The translations under genes were made by a program, and so were the position numbers. A stretch of DNA of 64,000 nucleotides. Origin: DUPQ01 sp964563155 (GTDB taxonomy: Bacteria; Bacillota; Clostridia; DUPQ01). This document shows, in pieces, positions 23,709-32,765 of the stretch. Below the pieces are notes generated by a model that made no database searches, was not told the DNA's origin, and saw only the letters and a program-made list of their open reading frames with translations. Positions within the stretch are counted from its first letter, which is position 1. Each line of letters starts with the position of its first letter. The DNA lies in assembly GCA_964563155.1 (NCBI GenBank), contig CAZLVL010000004.1:1-64000 (forward strand). The letters run 5' to 3'.

Positions 23709-24904
23709 TGAAAAGTGCCCTAACTGTTACCCAATTAAATGAATATATTGGGAATTTGATAAGTAGTGATGATTTTTTAGACAGTTTAGAAGTTGAAGGA
23801 GAAATTTCCAACTGTACTATCCATTATACAGGTCATGTATATTTTTCAATAAAAGATGAATCTGCATCTATTAGGTGTGTTATGTTTTCTTCATATGCCT
23901 CCAAACTGGATTTCAAACCAGAAGATGGTCTTAAGGTCAGGGTTTATGGCTATTTGTCCTTTTACCAAAAAAGTGGACAGACTCAGATTTCTGTTACCTT
24001 TATGAGAAAGGGAGGAAAAGGGGACCTTTTTGAAAAGTTTGAAGCTTTAAAAAAGAAATTAGATAAAGAGGGGCTTTTTGATGAAAGTAGAAAGAAAAAA
24101 ATACCCTTTCTACCAGAAAAGATTGGATTAATAACCTCTTCAACCGGTGCAGTTTTACATGATATACAAAACACATTAGAGTCTAGATTTAATAATTATG
24201 GACTTATTCTTTATCCTGCCACTGTCCAAGGTGCAAATGCCCATAAGACAGTTATAAAAGGGATTGAGTATATAAATGAAAAAACAGATGCTGATGTAAT
24301 TATTATTGCTAGAGGGGGAGGGTCTGTAGAGGATTTATGGGCTTTTAATGAAGAAGAGTTGGCTTATGCAGTGGTAAAAAGCAAAATTCCCATAATTTCT
24401 GCCATTGGTCATGAAACAGACTTTACCATTTTAGACTTTGTAGCTGATCTTAGGGCTGCAACCCCTACTCAAGCGGCACAGCTGGTTATGCCAGAAAAAA
24501 GTGCTTTAAAATTAGACTTAATAAATAGGCAAAACTCATTAAACAATACTCTTAACAAATTGATAAGGGCTTATGAAGAAAGACTGGATAATTTACAAAA
24601 AAGACCAGTGCTAAGAAGGCCTGAGGATTTTTTAAATGTTTTAACCTTTAACTTGGATAAACTTAGCCAAAGGATGATTAGGGCTGGTAGGGTATATTTT
24701 GAGACTATGGAAAGAAAGGGTCATCTACTTAAGCAAAAATTAGAAATGTTAAATCCCTTAAAGGTGCTAGCTAGGGGCTATACCATTACTATGGATGAAC
24801 AAGGCCACCTTGTTAAAAGCGTAAATGAGATAAATAGAGATGATATAATAGAGACTAGATTTGTAGATGGAAGCATTGTAAGTAAGGTAAAAGAGGTAAA
24901 ATAA
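23708..24904 (+). CDS. xseA: Exodeoxyribonuclease VII large subunit
   Basis: Catalytic subunit of exonuclease VII, which degrades single-stranded DNA from both ends. The 398-residue protein has an N-terminal OB-fold (about 1-100, VEGEISNCTIHYTGHVYFSIKD), the core with ITSSTGAVLHDI, ARGGGSVEDLWAFNEE (about 200-215) and SAIGHETDFTILDFVADLRAATPTQAAQ. A helical C-terminal region binds the small subunit. xseB follows directly with no gap. Confidence 0.95.
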   Translation: MKSALTVTQLNEYIGNLISSDDFLDSLEVEGEISNCTIHYTGHVYFSIKDESASIRCVMFSSYASKLDFKPEDGLKVRVYGYLSFYQKSGQTQISVTFMRKGGKGDLFEKFEALKKKLDKEGLFDESRKKKIPFLPEKIGLITSSTGAVLHDIQNTLESRFNNYGLILYPATVQGANAHKTVIKGIEYINEKTDADVIIIARGGGSVEDLWAFNEEELAYAVVKSKIPIISAIGHETDFTILDFVADLRAATPTQAAQLVMPEKSALKLDLINRQNSLNNTLNKLIRAYEERLDNLQKRPVLRRPEDFLNVLTFNLDKLSQRMIRAGRVYFETMERKGHLLKQKLEMLNPLKVLARGYTITMDEQGHLVKSVNEINRDDIIETRFVDGSIVSKVKEVK

Positions 24905-25114
24905 ATGGCTAGTAAAGAAAACAAGAACTTTAATGATCTATATAAAGAATTAGAAGCTATGGTAATGCTCTTAGAACAAGGGGATTTACCCTTAGAAGAA
25001 GCAATTAAAACCTATGAAAAAGCTAATGGTCTTGTAAAAGACTTAAATGATAAATTGGAAAAGGCAAGAGAAAAAATTGTAGTGGAACCCAATTTATCCA
25101 ATGAGGAAAGATAA
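24905..25114 (+). CDS. xseB: Exodeoxyribonuclease VII small subunit
   Basis: Small helical subunit that assembles in several copies on XseA and is needed for exonuclease VII activity. The 69-residue protein shows the family features FNDLYKELEAMVMLLEQGDLPLEEAIKTYEKA. The ATG follows the xseA stop immediately, which favours translational coupling, and ispA begins 2 nt after its stop. Confidence 0.94.
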   Translation: MASKENKNFNDLYKELEAMVMLLEQGDLPLEEAIKTYEKANGLVKDLNDKLEKAREKIVVEPNLSNEER

Positions 25115-25116
25115 AT

Positions 25117-25992
25117 ATGACTTTTGATGACCTTTTACAGGAAAATAAGAATATAACCAACTCCTATATTATTGAAAAAATAAAGGGCTCATCTGCCCAT
25201 GAGGCTATTAAAGAAGCCATGCTATACAGTATAAAGGCTGGAGGAAAAGGCATAAGACCAAATCTTTTCTTTTTGACCCTAAAAGCCTTAGGTTGTGAAA
25301 TTGAAGATAAGCATCTAGCTTTTGGAGCAGCTTTAGAAATGATTCATACCTACTCTTTAATACATGATGATCTGCCAGCTATGGACAATGACGACTATAG
25401 AAGGGGGTTGCCTACCAGTCACAAAAGATTTGGAGAAGCCAATGCAATTTTAGCGGGAGATGCCCTTTTAAATCTAGCTTTTGAAACTCTTTTAGAAGTT
25501 TGTGAAGATAAAAAAGACATAGAAGCTGCAAGAGTAATTGGTAAAGCCTCAGGTTTTGAAGGTATGATATCCGGTCAGGTTATGGATATGGGAGAATTAG
25601 AAGCAGAAGAAGAAATATTAAAAATGTATTCTTTGAAAACTGGAGCACTTTTTAAGGCCTCTGTTTTATCAGCTGCTAGTTTATGTGGAGCAAACATGGA
25701 CTACAGAGAAAAACTTAGTGACTTTGCCCTTTATTTAGGTCTAGCTTTTCAATTAAAAGATGACCTAATTGATAAAACCTCCATAATAGCCTCAACAGGT
25801 AAACCTAAAAATAGTGATGAGAAAAACAAAAAGTCTACTTTCATATCTCATAAGGGTATTATAGAAAATGAAATACTTTTTGATAGATATACAAAAAATG
25901 CATTAGAGATTATTGAATACTTTGAAAAAGAAGGAAAGGATTTTTCCTACTTAAAACAACTTACCAACCTATTAGCTGTAAGGGAAAAATAA
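25117..25992 (+). CDS. ispA: Polyprenyl (farnesyl) diphosphate synthase
   Basis: Condenses isopentenyl diphosphate with allylic diphosphates to make geranyl/farnesyl diphosphate for undecaprenyl and other isoprenoids. The 291-residue protein has the chain-length region and first Asp-rich motif HDDLPAMDNDDYRRG (DDxxxxD form, near 87-101) and the second motif LKDDLIDKT. GKGIRPNLF supplies isopentenyl diphosphate contacts. It lies between xseB and dxs and overlaps dxs by 1 nt, joining both isoprenoid genes in one operon. Confidence 0.92.
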   Translation: MTFDDLLQENKNITNSYIIEKIKGSSAHEAIKEAMLYSIKAGGKGIRPNLFFLTLKALGCEIEDKHLAFGAALEMIHTYSLIHDDLPAMDNDDYRRGLPTSHKRFGEANAILAGDALLNLAFETLLEVCEDKKDIEAARVIGKASGFEGMISGQVMDMGELEAEEEILKMYSLKTGALFKASVLSAASLCGANMDYREKLSDFALYLGLAFQLKDDLIDKTSIIASTGKPKNSDEKNKKSTFISHKGIIENEILFDRYTKNALEIIEYFEKEGKDFSYLKQLTNLLAVREK

Positions 25993-27833
25993 TGGCAAAA
26001 CTTTTAGACAGCATTCATGAGCATATGGATGTTAAAAAGATAAAAAAAGAAGATTTAAATCAACTCTGCCAAGAAATAAGGGAGCTTCTAATTGGTGTTG
26101 TGACCAGTAATGGAGGCCACCTAGCCAGTAATTTAGGGGTGGTAGAGTTAACCCTAGCTTTACATAGGGTTCTAGATTTAAATGAAGATTTTATTGTCTT
26201 TGATGTAGGCCACCAAAGCTATGTTCACAAAATACTTACAGGAAGAAAAGACCAACTTAAATCCATGGGACAAGTTGGAGGTTTGAGCTGTTTTCCTGAT
26301 GAAGAAGAAAGTCCCTTTGATGCTTTTAATACAGGTCATGCCAGCACTTCCATATCAGTAGGCTTAGGTATGGAAAAGTCAATGCACTTAGATAATAAAA
26401 AGGGAAGAGCTGTAGCTCTAATTGGAGATGGAGCCTTAGGTGGTGGAATGGTCTATGAGGCTATGAATAATGCAGCTCAACTGGACTCAGATATATTGAT
26501 AATCCTAAATGATAATGCCATGTCTATTAGTGAAAATGTAGGTGCCTTATCTAGGTATTTATCCAAGCTGAGATTCAAACCCTCATACATAGACACAAAC
26601 AGACTTGTAAAAACAATGGTTTCTAAGTTGCCTGGAAAAGGAAAAAGATTTATTCCCTTTATTCATAATATAAAAAGTGGTATGAAGTCTTTTTTAGGGC
26701 AAAAAATGCTTTTTGAAGATATGGGCATCAAATATTATGGACCAGTGGATGGCCATGACATTGAGTCTTTGGAAAACATATTAAACAAGGTTAAAGATAT
26801 TAAGGGACCTAAGCTTTTACATGTAATTACCAAAAAGGGTAAAGGCTATGATTTGGCAGAACAAGACCCTATAAAGTTTCATGGAATCAGAGGTTCCAGT
26901 TTGAAAAATGGAAATGCTGTTAAAAGGCCCATGTATCATCAAGTATTTGGAGACTATTTACTGGAACTGGCCAAAAAAGATTCTAAAATAGTCTGTGTTT
27001 GTCCAGCAATGACAGAAGGTTCTGGATTATCCGCTTTTAGTGATGAATTTAAAGATAGATACTTTGATGTAGGTATATCAGAGCAACATGCTGTAACCTT
27101 TAGTGCAGGGCTAGCCAAAAAGGGACAAAAGCCTTTTTGTGTAATATATTCTTCCTTTTTACAAAGGTCTTATGACCAATTAATACATGATGTAGGAATA
27201 GTTGATAAAAAGGTAATAATTTGTGTGGATAGGGCAGGGGTTACCGACTCTTATGGTAAAACCCACCAAGGTATATATGATTTAGCCTATTTGTCCACAG
27301 TACCTAACCTTACTATATATGCACCTGCCTCTGTAGAGGATATGAAAAACCTAATGGATCTAGCTCTTTATGAAAGCAAGTATGCAGTTGCCATAAGGTA
27401 TCCTTATGATGAGATTAATGAAAAAGTTGAAGAGCATCTAAGTCTAGACTTAAAGAATGATAAACCTGCTATCTATAACAAGGGGCAAAAAAGAGCCTTC
27501 TTAGTTTATGGAAGAATGGTAGAAGTTGCCCTAGAGGCTGGCTTAAAAGGTCAAGCTTCAGTGGTTAAGATTAGAAAACTCTATCCTTTGGATGCTGATG
27601 AGCTTTTTAATCTTTTAGCTGATTTTGAAGAGGTAATTTGTGCTGAGGATGTAATATATGAAGGGTCACTATCTCAAAAAATTCAGAGTCTCATGTTAGA
27701 AAAAAAAGAAAAGCGATTTAAGTTTTCTTCTATTACCTTAAATAGTAATTCTTGTATGAGAGGGTCAGCAAAGGACATTTTGCATGACAATAACCTATCT
27801 GTAGAAAGATTATATGAGTTTCTTGAAAAATGA
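25992..27833 (+). CDS. dxs: 1-Deoxy-D-xylulose-5-phosphate synthase
   Basis: First enzyme of the methylerythritol phosphate pathway: condenses pyruvate and glyceraldehyde 3-phosphate using thiamine diphosphate. The 613-residue protein shows GHLASNLGVVELT, DVGHQSYVHKILTGR, GHASTSIS, the ThDP motif GDGALGGG...LNDNAMSIS, HVITKKGKGYDLAE, and the pyrimidine-domain DVGISEQHAVTFSAGLA and DRAGVTDSYGKTHQG. Operon with ispA (1-nt overlap) and tlyA (4-nt overlap). Confidence 0.96.
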   Translation: MAKLLDSIHEHMDVKKIKKEDLNQLCQEIRELLIGVVTSNGGHLASNLGVVELTLALHRVLDLNEDFIVFDVGHQSYVHKILTGRKDQLKSMGQVGGLSCFPDEEESPFDAFNTGHASTSISVGLGMEKSMHLDNKKGRAVALIGDGALGGGMVYEAMNNAAQLDSDILIILNDNAMSISENVGALSRYLSKLRFKPSYIDTNRLVKTMVSKLPGKGKRFIPFIHNIKSGMKSFLGQKMLFEDMGIKYYGPVDGHDIESLENILNKVKDIKGPKLLHVITKKGKGYDLAEQDPIKFHGIRGSSLKNGNAVKRPMYHQVFGDYLLELAKKDSKIVCVCPAMTEGSGLSAFSDEFKDRYFDVGISEQHAVTFSAGLAKKGQKPFCVIYSSFLQRSYDQLIHDVGIVDKKVIICVDRAGVTDSYGKTHQGIYDLAYLSTVPNLTIYAPASVEDMKNLMDLALYESKYAVAIRYPYDEINEKVEEHLSLDLKNDKPAIYNKGQKRAFLVYGRMVEVALEAGLKGQASVVKIRKLYPLDADELFNLLADFEEVICAEDVIYEGSLSQKIQSLMLEKKEKRFKFSSITLNSNSCMRGSAKDILHDNNLSVERLYEFLEK

Positions 27834-28555
27834 TAAGGTTAGATATTTATCTAGAAAAAAATAAATACTTAGAAAGTAGGAAAAAGGCTAAAGACCATAT
27901 TTTAAAGGGTCAGGTTTTAGTAAACTCAAAACCTGTAAAAAAGCCATCATTTTTAGTTTCGAAAGATGACTTGGTAGAAGTTTTAAATGTAGATAAGTAT
28001 GTGGCAAGAAGTGCCCATAAATTATTGCAAGCTTTTTCTGATTTTTCCATTGATTGCAATAATTGTATAGCCTTGGACGTAGGTTCTTCTACAGGTGGAT
28101 TTACCCAGGTTCTTTTAGAAAAGGGAGCTAGTAAGGTTTATGCTCTGGATGTTGGAAAGAAACAGCTTCATGAGAGTTTAAGAAATAGAAAAGAGGTTGT
28201 AAGTATAGAAAACCAGGATATTAGGACCATTGATAGAGATTTCTTTACTCATAAGATTGATTTTGTCACCTGTGATGTTTCTTTTATCTCTATAACCAAG
28301 GTTTTACATCCTATCTTTAATATCTTATCTTCAAAGGGGAGAGGAGTTTTTTTAATAAAACCTCAATTTGAAGTGGGAAGAGAAAAAATAGGGAAAAAGG
28401 GTCTTGTAAAAAGTGAAAAAGATAGGCAAGAGAGCCTTGAAAAAGTAATAGATAAAATTAAAGAAGTTGGATTTGCAGTTTTAGGAAGTATCCAGTCTTC
28501 ACTTTTAGGAAGCCAGGGAAATGTGGAATATTTAGTATATATTACTAAAGATTAA
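27830..28555 (+). CDS. tlyA: TlyA family rRNA 2'-O-methyltransferase
   Basis: Predicted SAM-dependent 2'-O-methyltransferase of 16S/23S rRNA cytidines; TlyA confers capreomycin sensitivity in mycobacteria, and Bacillus YqxC is the homologue. The 241-residue protein has an N-terminal S4 domain (about 1-60: MIRLDIYLEKNKYLESRKKAKDHI, in part) and an FtsJ-type Rossmann domain with LDVGSSTGGFTQVLL (about 82-96), CDVSFIS and LIKPQFEVGR. The start overlaps dxs as ATGA. It appears to end the operon; argR and recN, common followers, are absent. Confidence 0.9.
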   Translation: MIRLDIYLEKNKYLESRKKAKDHILKGQVLVNSKPVKKPSFLVSKDDLVEVLNVDKYVARSAHKLLQAFSDFSIDCNNCIALDVGSSTGGFTQVLLEKGASKVYALDVGKKQLHESLRNRKEVVSIENQDIRTIDRDFFTHKIDFVTCDVSFISITKVLHPIFNILSSKGRGVFLIKPQFEVGREKIGKKGLVKSEKDRQESLEKVIDKIKEVGFAVLGSIQSSLLGSQGNVEYLVYITKD

Positions 28556-28618
28556 AAGGAAATTATTGAGAAATCTTAAATTATTTTTAATATCTCCTCT
28601 TCTATGTAACTTTTATCC

Positions 28619-28646
28619 TTGCAATTGTAGATTATTCTACTATAAT
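28619..28646 (+). promoter_or_regulatory. Promoter upstream of the HAD gene
   Basis: TTGCAA (28619-28624), 16 nt and TATAAT (28641-28646). The first ATG with a ribosome-site-like AAAGGAAAGG is that of the small frame at 28681. Confidence 0.7.
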
Positions 28647-28680
28647 AAAAAAGGATTAGAAAATTAAAGGAAAGGTATAA

Positions 28681-28929
28681 ATGCTGTATAGGAGCTCTTA
28701 TCACAAAGCCTTTGAAAAGGTAAAATCAATGCCCAATGGTTTAAAACTTAAGGTTGCAAACAAGGACAAGAAGTTTAAAAGCATTTTTACTTTTGTTATC
28801 AAACAAAAATTCATATCAATAGTCAATTTATTTATTAGATATATAGGGTTTTTATGTGTTGCAGATTATGTAAATAATGCAATTAGTTATTTTAAGGAGT
28901 ATTATGAGTTTAAACCAAAATGCAGTTAG
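28681..28929 (+). CDS. Possible small basic protein, unknown
   Basis: I do not recognise this 82-residue frame. It is basic at the N-terminus, with a hydrophobic stretch about 43-66 (FISIVNLFIRYIGFLCVAD). Support comes from a promoter about 35 nt upstream and AAAGGAAAGG before the ATG. Against it, it overlaps the start of the HAD gene by 26 nt and resembles nothing I know. It could be a leader frame coupled to the HAD gene or a chance frame in its 5' leader. Confidence 0.4.
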   Translation: MLYRSSYHKAFEKVKSMPNGLKLKVANKDKKFKSIFTFVIKQKFISIVNLFIRYIGFLCVADYVNNAISYFKEYYEFKPKCS

Positions 28930-29575
28930 AGGAATTATTTTTGATATGGACGGAGTCCTAATCAATTCAGAACAAGTTATGAACAAGGCCGCAATATTGG
29001 CTCTTGCAGAATTTGGAATAGAAGCTTATCCCCATGATTTTATACCCTACATGGGTCAAGGGGAAAATAGTTTCATTGGTAATGTAGCTAGAAAGTATAA
29101 TCATGAATATCAATATGCAATGAAATACAGGGCCTATGAGATATATGATGAATTGGTAAGTGAAGAAGCTATATTTTTTCCTAAAGTAAAAGAAACAATT
29201 GTAGAGATGAGAAGAAGGGGCTATAAAATAGCTTTAGCCTCAGGAGCTGACTACGTAAAAGTTGCTTCAAATATCAGGGCAATTGGTATGGAAGAAAAAG
29301 ATTTTCAAGTCATAGTTACAGGAAATGATGTGGTTAAGAATAAACCAGAACCAGATCTCTTTTTAATAGCTTCTGAAAGACTAAAACTAAATCCAGCCTA
29401 TTGTTTAGTATGCGAAGATACCATAAGTGGTATAAAGGCAGCTAAATCTGCAAAAATGCAGTGTATTGGCATTACAAGTTCCTTGCAAGATGAGGTCTTG
29501 GAAAACACTGGTGCTGACATGACAGCAAAGGACATAAGCATCTTGTTAGAAATTATGCCTTCTTTGAGAAGGTAA
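28904..29575 (+). CDS. HAD-family hydrolase (beta-phosphoglucomutase-like, subfamily IA)
   Basis: Predicted phosphatase or phosphomutase for a small phosphorylated metabolite. The 223-residue protein has motif I FDMDGVLINSE, a four-helix cap (C1 type), motif II LASGAD, the motif III lysine in KNKPEPDLF, and motif IV CEDTISGIKAAKSA. The ATG at 28904 is preferred over 28877 because AAGGAG (28894-28899) precedes it and the product starts close to motif I. Substrate unknown. Confidence 0.88.
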   Translation: MSLNQNAVRGIIFDMDGVLINSEQVMNKAAILALAEFGIEAYPHDFIPYMGQGENSFIGNVARKYNHEYQYAMKYRAYEIYDELVSEEAIFFPKVKETIVEMRRRGYKIALASGADYVKVASNIRAIGMEEKDFQVIVTGNDVVKNKPEPDLFLIASERLKLNPAYCLVCEDTISGIKAAKSAKMQCIGITSSLQDEVLENTGADMTAKDISILLEIMPSLRR

Positions 29576-29634
29576 AAGAGTTTGAAGATGTAAAGAAGAT
29601 TTAAGAAGATATCTAGACTTATTAGTTTTTTATG

Positions 29635-29663
29635 TTGACACTGTTCACAATAGTCGGTATAAT
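29635..29663 (+). promoter_or_regulatory. Consensus promoter of tRNA-Trp
   Basis: TTGACA (29635-29640), exactly 17 nt, TATAAT (29658-29663). It is the closest to consensus in the window and starts transcription just before the tRNA. Confidence 0.9.
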
Positions 29664-29677
29664 TTGCCTTGCTACAA

Positions 29678-29753
29678 AGGGAAGTAGTTCAATTGGTAGA
29701 GCGACGGTCTCCAAAACCGTAAGTTGCGGGTTCAAATCCTGTCTTCCCTGCCA
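29678..29753 (+). tRNA. tRNA-Trp (anticodon CCA)
   Basis: A 76-nt cloverleaf. The acceptor stem AGGGAAG (29678-29684) pairs with CTTCCCT (29743-29749), followed by discriminator G and an encoded CCA end. The anticodon stem ACGGT/ACCGT (29704-29708 with 29716-29720) carries loop CTCCAAA with anticodon CCA at 29711-29713. The T-loop sequence GGTTCAAATC is present. It has its own promoter and terminator, so it is a single-gene unit. Confidence 0.95.
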
Positions 29754-29783
29754 AGATTCGGTACATATCCGGATCTTTTTTTT
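29754..29783 (+). terminator. Rho-independent terminator after tRNA-Trp
   Basis: An 8-bp stem (29754-29761 with 29769-29776, including one G-U pair) with a 7-nt loop is followed by eight Ts. It begins on the base after the tRNA CCA end. Confidence 0.88.
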
Positions 29784-29880
29784 GTTAACACTTAATTTTC
29801 TTATTCTTTCTAATTTTTTATACTTTCTTTTCTTTCTTATTTTTCTTACTAATTTTAAAAATATTTCAATTTTCTTTAGG

Positions 29881-29909
29881 TTTATTGTAAGACTCCTTTA
29901 TGATATAAT
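29881..29909 (+). promoter_or_regulatory. Extended -10 promoter of the V-ATPase operon
   Basis: TGATATAAT provides an extended -10 (hexamer 29904-29909). The -35 TTTATT (29881-29886) at 17 nt is poor. The preceding 29784-29880 is pyrimidine-rich without other visible features. The leader to the first gene is about 85 nt. Confidence 0.6.
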
Positions 29910-29998
29910 ACTTTTTGTAGAGTAAAAAAGAATCTATAAAATTTAAGTATATTTTTTTACTCAAATTATGAAGAATGGACTAGAACTTAGCGAAAAAA

Positions 29999-30310
29999 AT
30001 GGAAAAAGCATATCTTGATAAAATAAAGGAAGCAGAAGAGACTGCCCAAAAAATAGTTAAAGATTCAAAGAGAAAATCAGATGCCATTTTATATGAAGCC
30101 CAAAAGGATATGGCCATAAAGGAAAAAGACTTTATAGAAAAAACCCAAAGCAAGTATGACCAAATCCTAAATGAGGCTAGAGAATCTGCAAAAGCTCAGG
30201 TGGAAAAAGCCGATAAAGAGTATGAAGCTGAGTCAAAAGCTCTGAAAGCTCAAGCTTCTACCAATATTGACAAGGCAGCAGACTACATTGTTGAGAAGGT
30301 TATAAAGTAA
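29999..30310 (+). CDS. ntpF: V-type ATPase peripheral stalk subunit (NtpF/AhaH, G-like)
   Basis: Coiled-coil subunit that pairs with subunit E to form the peripheral stalk linking V1 to subunit I. The 103-residue protein is one continuous charged helix (MEKAYLDKIKEAEETAQKIV...) rich in Lys, Glu and Ala, with no membrane segment. Its place as first gene before ntpI matches the Enterococcus hirae order. No clear ribosome site: only an A-rich stretch precedes the ATG. Confidence 0.85.
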   Translation: MEKAYLDKIKEAEETAQKIVKDSKRKSDAILYEAQKDMAIKEKDFIEKTQSKYDQILNEARESAKAQVEKADKEYEAESKALKAQASTNIDKAADYIVEKVIK

Positions 30311-32293
30311 ATGGCAGTTGTTCAAATGCAAAAAGTATTCATAAGTGGTCTTCTAAAGGATAAAAAGGATCTTTTATCCTATTTAATGAAGAAAAAACTG
30401 GTGGATATTCAAGAAATTGATGTGGACAATGACAAAGATTTAATCTTTGTAAATGGATATGACCAAAAAGAAGAAATAGAAATAAATGAAAAATTATCTC
30501 TTTTGGATAAGGCCCTTATAGCCTTAGAGCCCTATGACTTAACAAAAAAGCCTCTTTTTAAGGTAAGAAGAAGCGTTGATAAAGAATATTTTGATCAAGT
30601 AGAAAACAAGAGCCAAGAACTACTTTTGCAAGCAAATGAGCTTTTAGAGGTGGTTAAAGCTATTTCAAGTTACAAAGACCAGATTAATAAGTTAGAAAGT
30701 GAACTTCATTTTTTACAACCCTGGCTAAATCTAAATGTCTCACTAGATGAAATGGATAGCAAAAAGACTGAGATTCTTCTAGGTACCTTTCCAGAGTATA
30801 TAAAGTGGGATGAGCACAAGCTAAAAGCAGACCAAGAAGAATTACTTATGGATTTAATAAGCATAAGTTCAGATAGAATTAACAATTATGTTTTAGTGGT
30901 TATTCATAAGGATAATCTGGATTTATCCATGCAGTTTTTAAAGACAATAGGCTTTAATCCCTTAGACTTTCCCTACAAGGGCTATATTAAAGACATTGTT
31001 AGTGAAAAATCTAAAGAGATTAAGGCTTTTGAAAATAAAATAGAAAAAGCTAAAGAAAACCTAAAGACCTATGCTCTAATCAATCCAGATTTGCAAACCC
31101 TATACGATAGTCTTGCTATTAAAAAGACTCTTTTATTGACTGATGAAACAATTTTATCTGGTAAGCATAGCTTTGTTTTAGAAGGTTGGGCTCCACAAGA
31201 AAAGACATTAGCATTAAAAGAAGATTTAGAAAATAAATTTCATTGCTATATGGGCCTTAGAGATGCTTATGAAGAAGAGGAGTTTCCAGTTCTTCTTGAA
31301 AATGGCTTTTTAGGAGATGCAGTGTCTGGGGTTACCGAGATGTTTAGTTTACCTTCATCAAAAGAAGCAGACCCTAATACTATTACAGCCATCTTTTTTG
31401 CCCTCTTTTTTGGCATGATGTTATCTGATGCAGGCTATGGTCTAGTAATGGTTTTGGCTTGTGCCTTTTTATTATGGAAGTTTAAAATGGAAGAAACTAC
31501 TGCTAGATTTATGAAGCTAATGCTCATATCCGGTATAGCTACTGTTCTTGTAGGAGCTCTTTATGGGTCCTGGTTTGGTAATTTTATTCCTACAATCTTA
31601 TCCAGACCTGATATGAAAATTGCATTGTGGTTTGATCCTATTGATGATCCTAATAGATTATTATTATGGTCTCTTATTCTAGGAGTAGTCCATGTATATG
31701 TAGGTTACGGCATGAAAGGCTATAATAGTCTTAAAAAGAAAAAGTATTTAGATGCTATATTAGATGTTATACCTTGGTATTTTTTCTATACCTCTGCTGT
31801 CTTTATGGTTTCATCCTTTATTCCCAGTGTGCCAGAAAATATATATAATATGCTTAGCCCCTTGGGTAGTAAGCTTTTTCCATATTCCATAGTTTTGATA
31901 CTGTTAACCCAAGGTAGAAAAAGCAAAGGAATATTTGGAAAACTATTTGGAGGCATTGCTTCTTTATATGATTTAATCTCTTTCATGGGAGATGTCTTGT
32001 CCTATTCCAGGCTTTTAGCCATGGGATTAGCTACAGGAGTAATAGCTACAATTATTAACCAAATGGGAGCAAGTGGAGGCTTTAGCTTTGGTGGATTGTT
32101 GGCTTTTGCAGCAATATTTATAGTAGGTCATGGATTTAACTTTGCAATAAATGCCCTAGGTGCATATGTGCATTCTAGTAGGTTACAATATATTGAATTT
32201 TTTAATAAATTTTTCGAAGGTGGAGGCAAAGCCTTTTCTCCCCTTAGAGAAGAAACTAAGTATATAGTTAAGGATTATAAATCGGAGGAATAA
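30311..32293 (+). CDS. ntpI: V-type ATPase membrane subunit I
   Basis: The a-type subunit that provides the ion half-channels next to the rotating c-ring. The 660-residue protein has a cytoplasmic N-terminal half (about 1-345) with coiled coils, which binds the peripheral stalks. The membrane half (about 355-640) has some seven to eight helices, including FFALFFGMMLSDAGYGLVM, the VGALYGSWFGNF segment and DVLSYSRLLAMGLATGVIA. It starts on the base after the ntpF stop and ends 3 nt before ntpK. Confidence 0.93.
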   Translation: MAVVQMQKVFISGLLKDKKDLLSYLMKKKLVDIQEIDVDNDKDLIFVNGYDQKEEIEINEKLSLLDKALIALEPYDLTKKPLFKVRRSVDKEYFDQVENKSQELLLQANELLEVVKAISSYKDQINKLESELHFLQPWLNLNVSLDEMDSKKTEILLGTFPEYIKWDEHKLKADQEELLMDLISISSDRINNYVLVVIHKDNLDLSMQFLKTIGFNPLDFPYKGYIKDIVSEKSKEIKAFENKIEKAKENLKTYALINPDLQTLYDSLAIKKTLLLTDETILSGKHSFVLEGWAPQEKTLALKEDLENKFHCYMGLRDAYEEEEFPVLLENGFLGDAVSGVTEMFSLPSSKEADPNTITAIFFALFFGMMLSDAGYGLVMVLACAFLLWKFKMEETTARFMKLMLISGIATVLVGALYGSWFGNFIPTILSRPDMKIALWFDPIDDPNRLLLWSLILGVVHVYVGYGMKGYNSLKKKKYLDAILDVIPWYFFYTSAVFMVSSFIPSVPENIYNMLSPLGSKLFPYSIVLILLTQGRKSKGIFGKLFGGIASLYDLISFMGDVLSYSRLLAMGLATGVIATIINQMGASGGFSFGGLLAFAAIFIVGHGFNFAINALGAYVHSSRLQYIEFFNKFFEGGGKAFSPLREETKYIVKDYKSEE

Positions 32294-32296
32294 TTT

Positions 32297-32764
32297 ATGT
32301 TGAAGTATGTTTTGGAAAACAATTTGGGTGATGTATTAGCAATTTTTGGTGCCGCTTTGAGCTTTTTACTGGCAGCAGCAGGTTCTGCTAAGGGTGTTGC
32401 AACTGCAGGTAAGGTGGGAAGTGGTGTTGTTGCTGAAGATACTACCAAATTCGTACCAGTTATGATTTTAGAAGCTCTACCTTCTACACAAGGAATATAT
32501 GGCTTTGTAGTTGCCTTTATGATTATTGGTAAATTAGGTGGCTTAAATCTAGAATCAGGTATGAGTCTCTTTACTGCTGGCCTACCAGTTGGCATTGTTG
32601 GTTTAATATCAGCAATATTCCAAGGTCAAGTAGCAGCTGCAGGTATTGGTATTGTTGCTAAAAGAAGTGCTGACATGGTTAAAGGTGTTGTTCTAACTCT
32701 AATGGTTGAACTATTTGCCATATTTGGTCTTCTAGTTTCCATATTAATGATAGGTGCAGTCTAA
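32297..32764 (+). CDS. ntpK: V-type ATPase rotor ring subunit K (sodium-type residues)
   Basis: The c-subunit that forms the ion-carrying rotor. The 155-residue protein has four membrane helices, a duplicated hairpin. The first hairpin has LEALPSTQGIYGF with L61, T64 and Q65, and the second has Gln109/Gln111 and E138 (LMVELFAIFG). As I recall, E. hirae NtpK binds sodium with L61, T64, Q65, Q110 and E139, so the ligand set seems complete. Sodium pumping is inferred from this match. It has AAATCGGAGGAATAATTT as ribosome region. Confidence 0.92.
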   Translation: MLKYVLENNLGDVLAIFGAALSFLLAAAGSAKGVATAGKVGSGVVAEDTTKFVPVMILEALPSTQGIYGFVVAFMIIGKLGGLNLESGMSLFTAGLPVGIVGLISAIFQGQVAAAGIGIVAKRSADMVKGVVLTLMVELFAIFGLLVSILMIGAV

Positions 32765-32765
32765 T

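Noticed and set aside
29632..29925. Open frame of about 97 codons running across the tRNA-Trp
   Set aside because: It covers the tRNA promoter, tRNA and terminator; the protein is low-complexity phenylalanine/leucine sequence from T-rich DNA.
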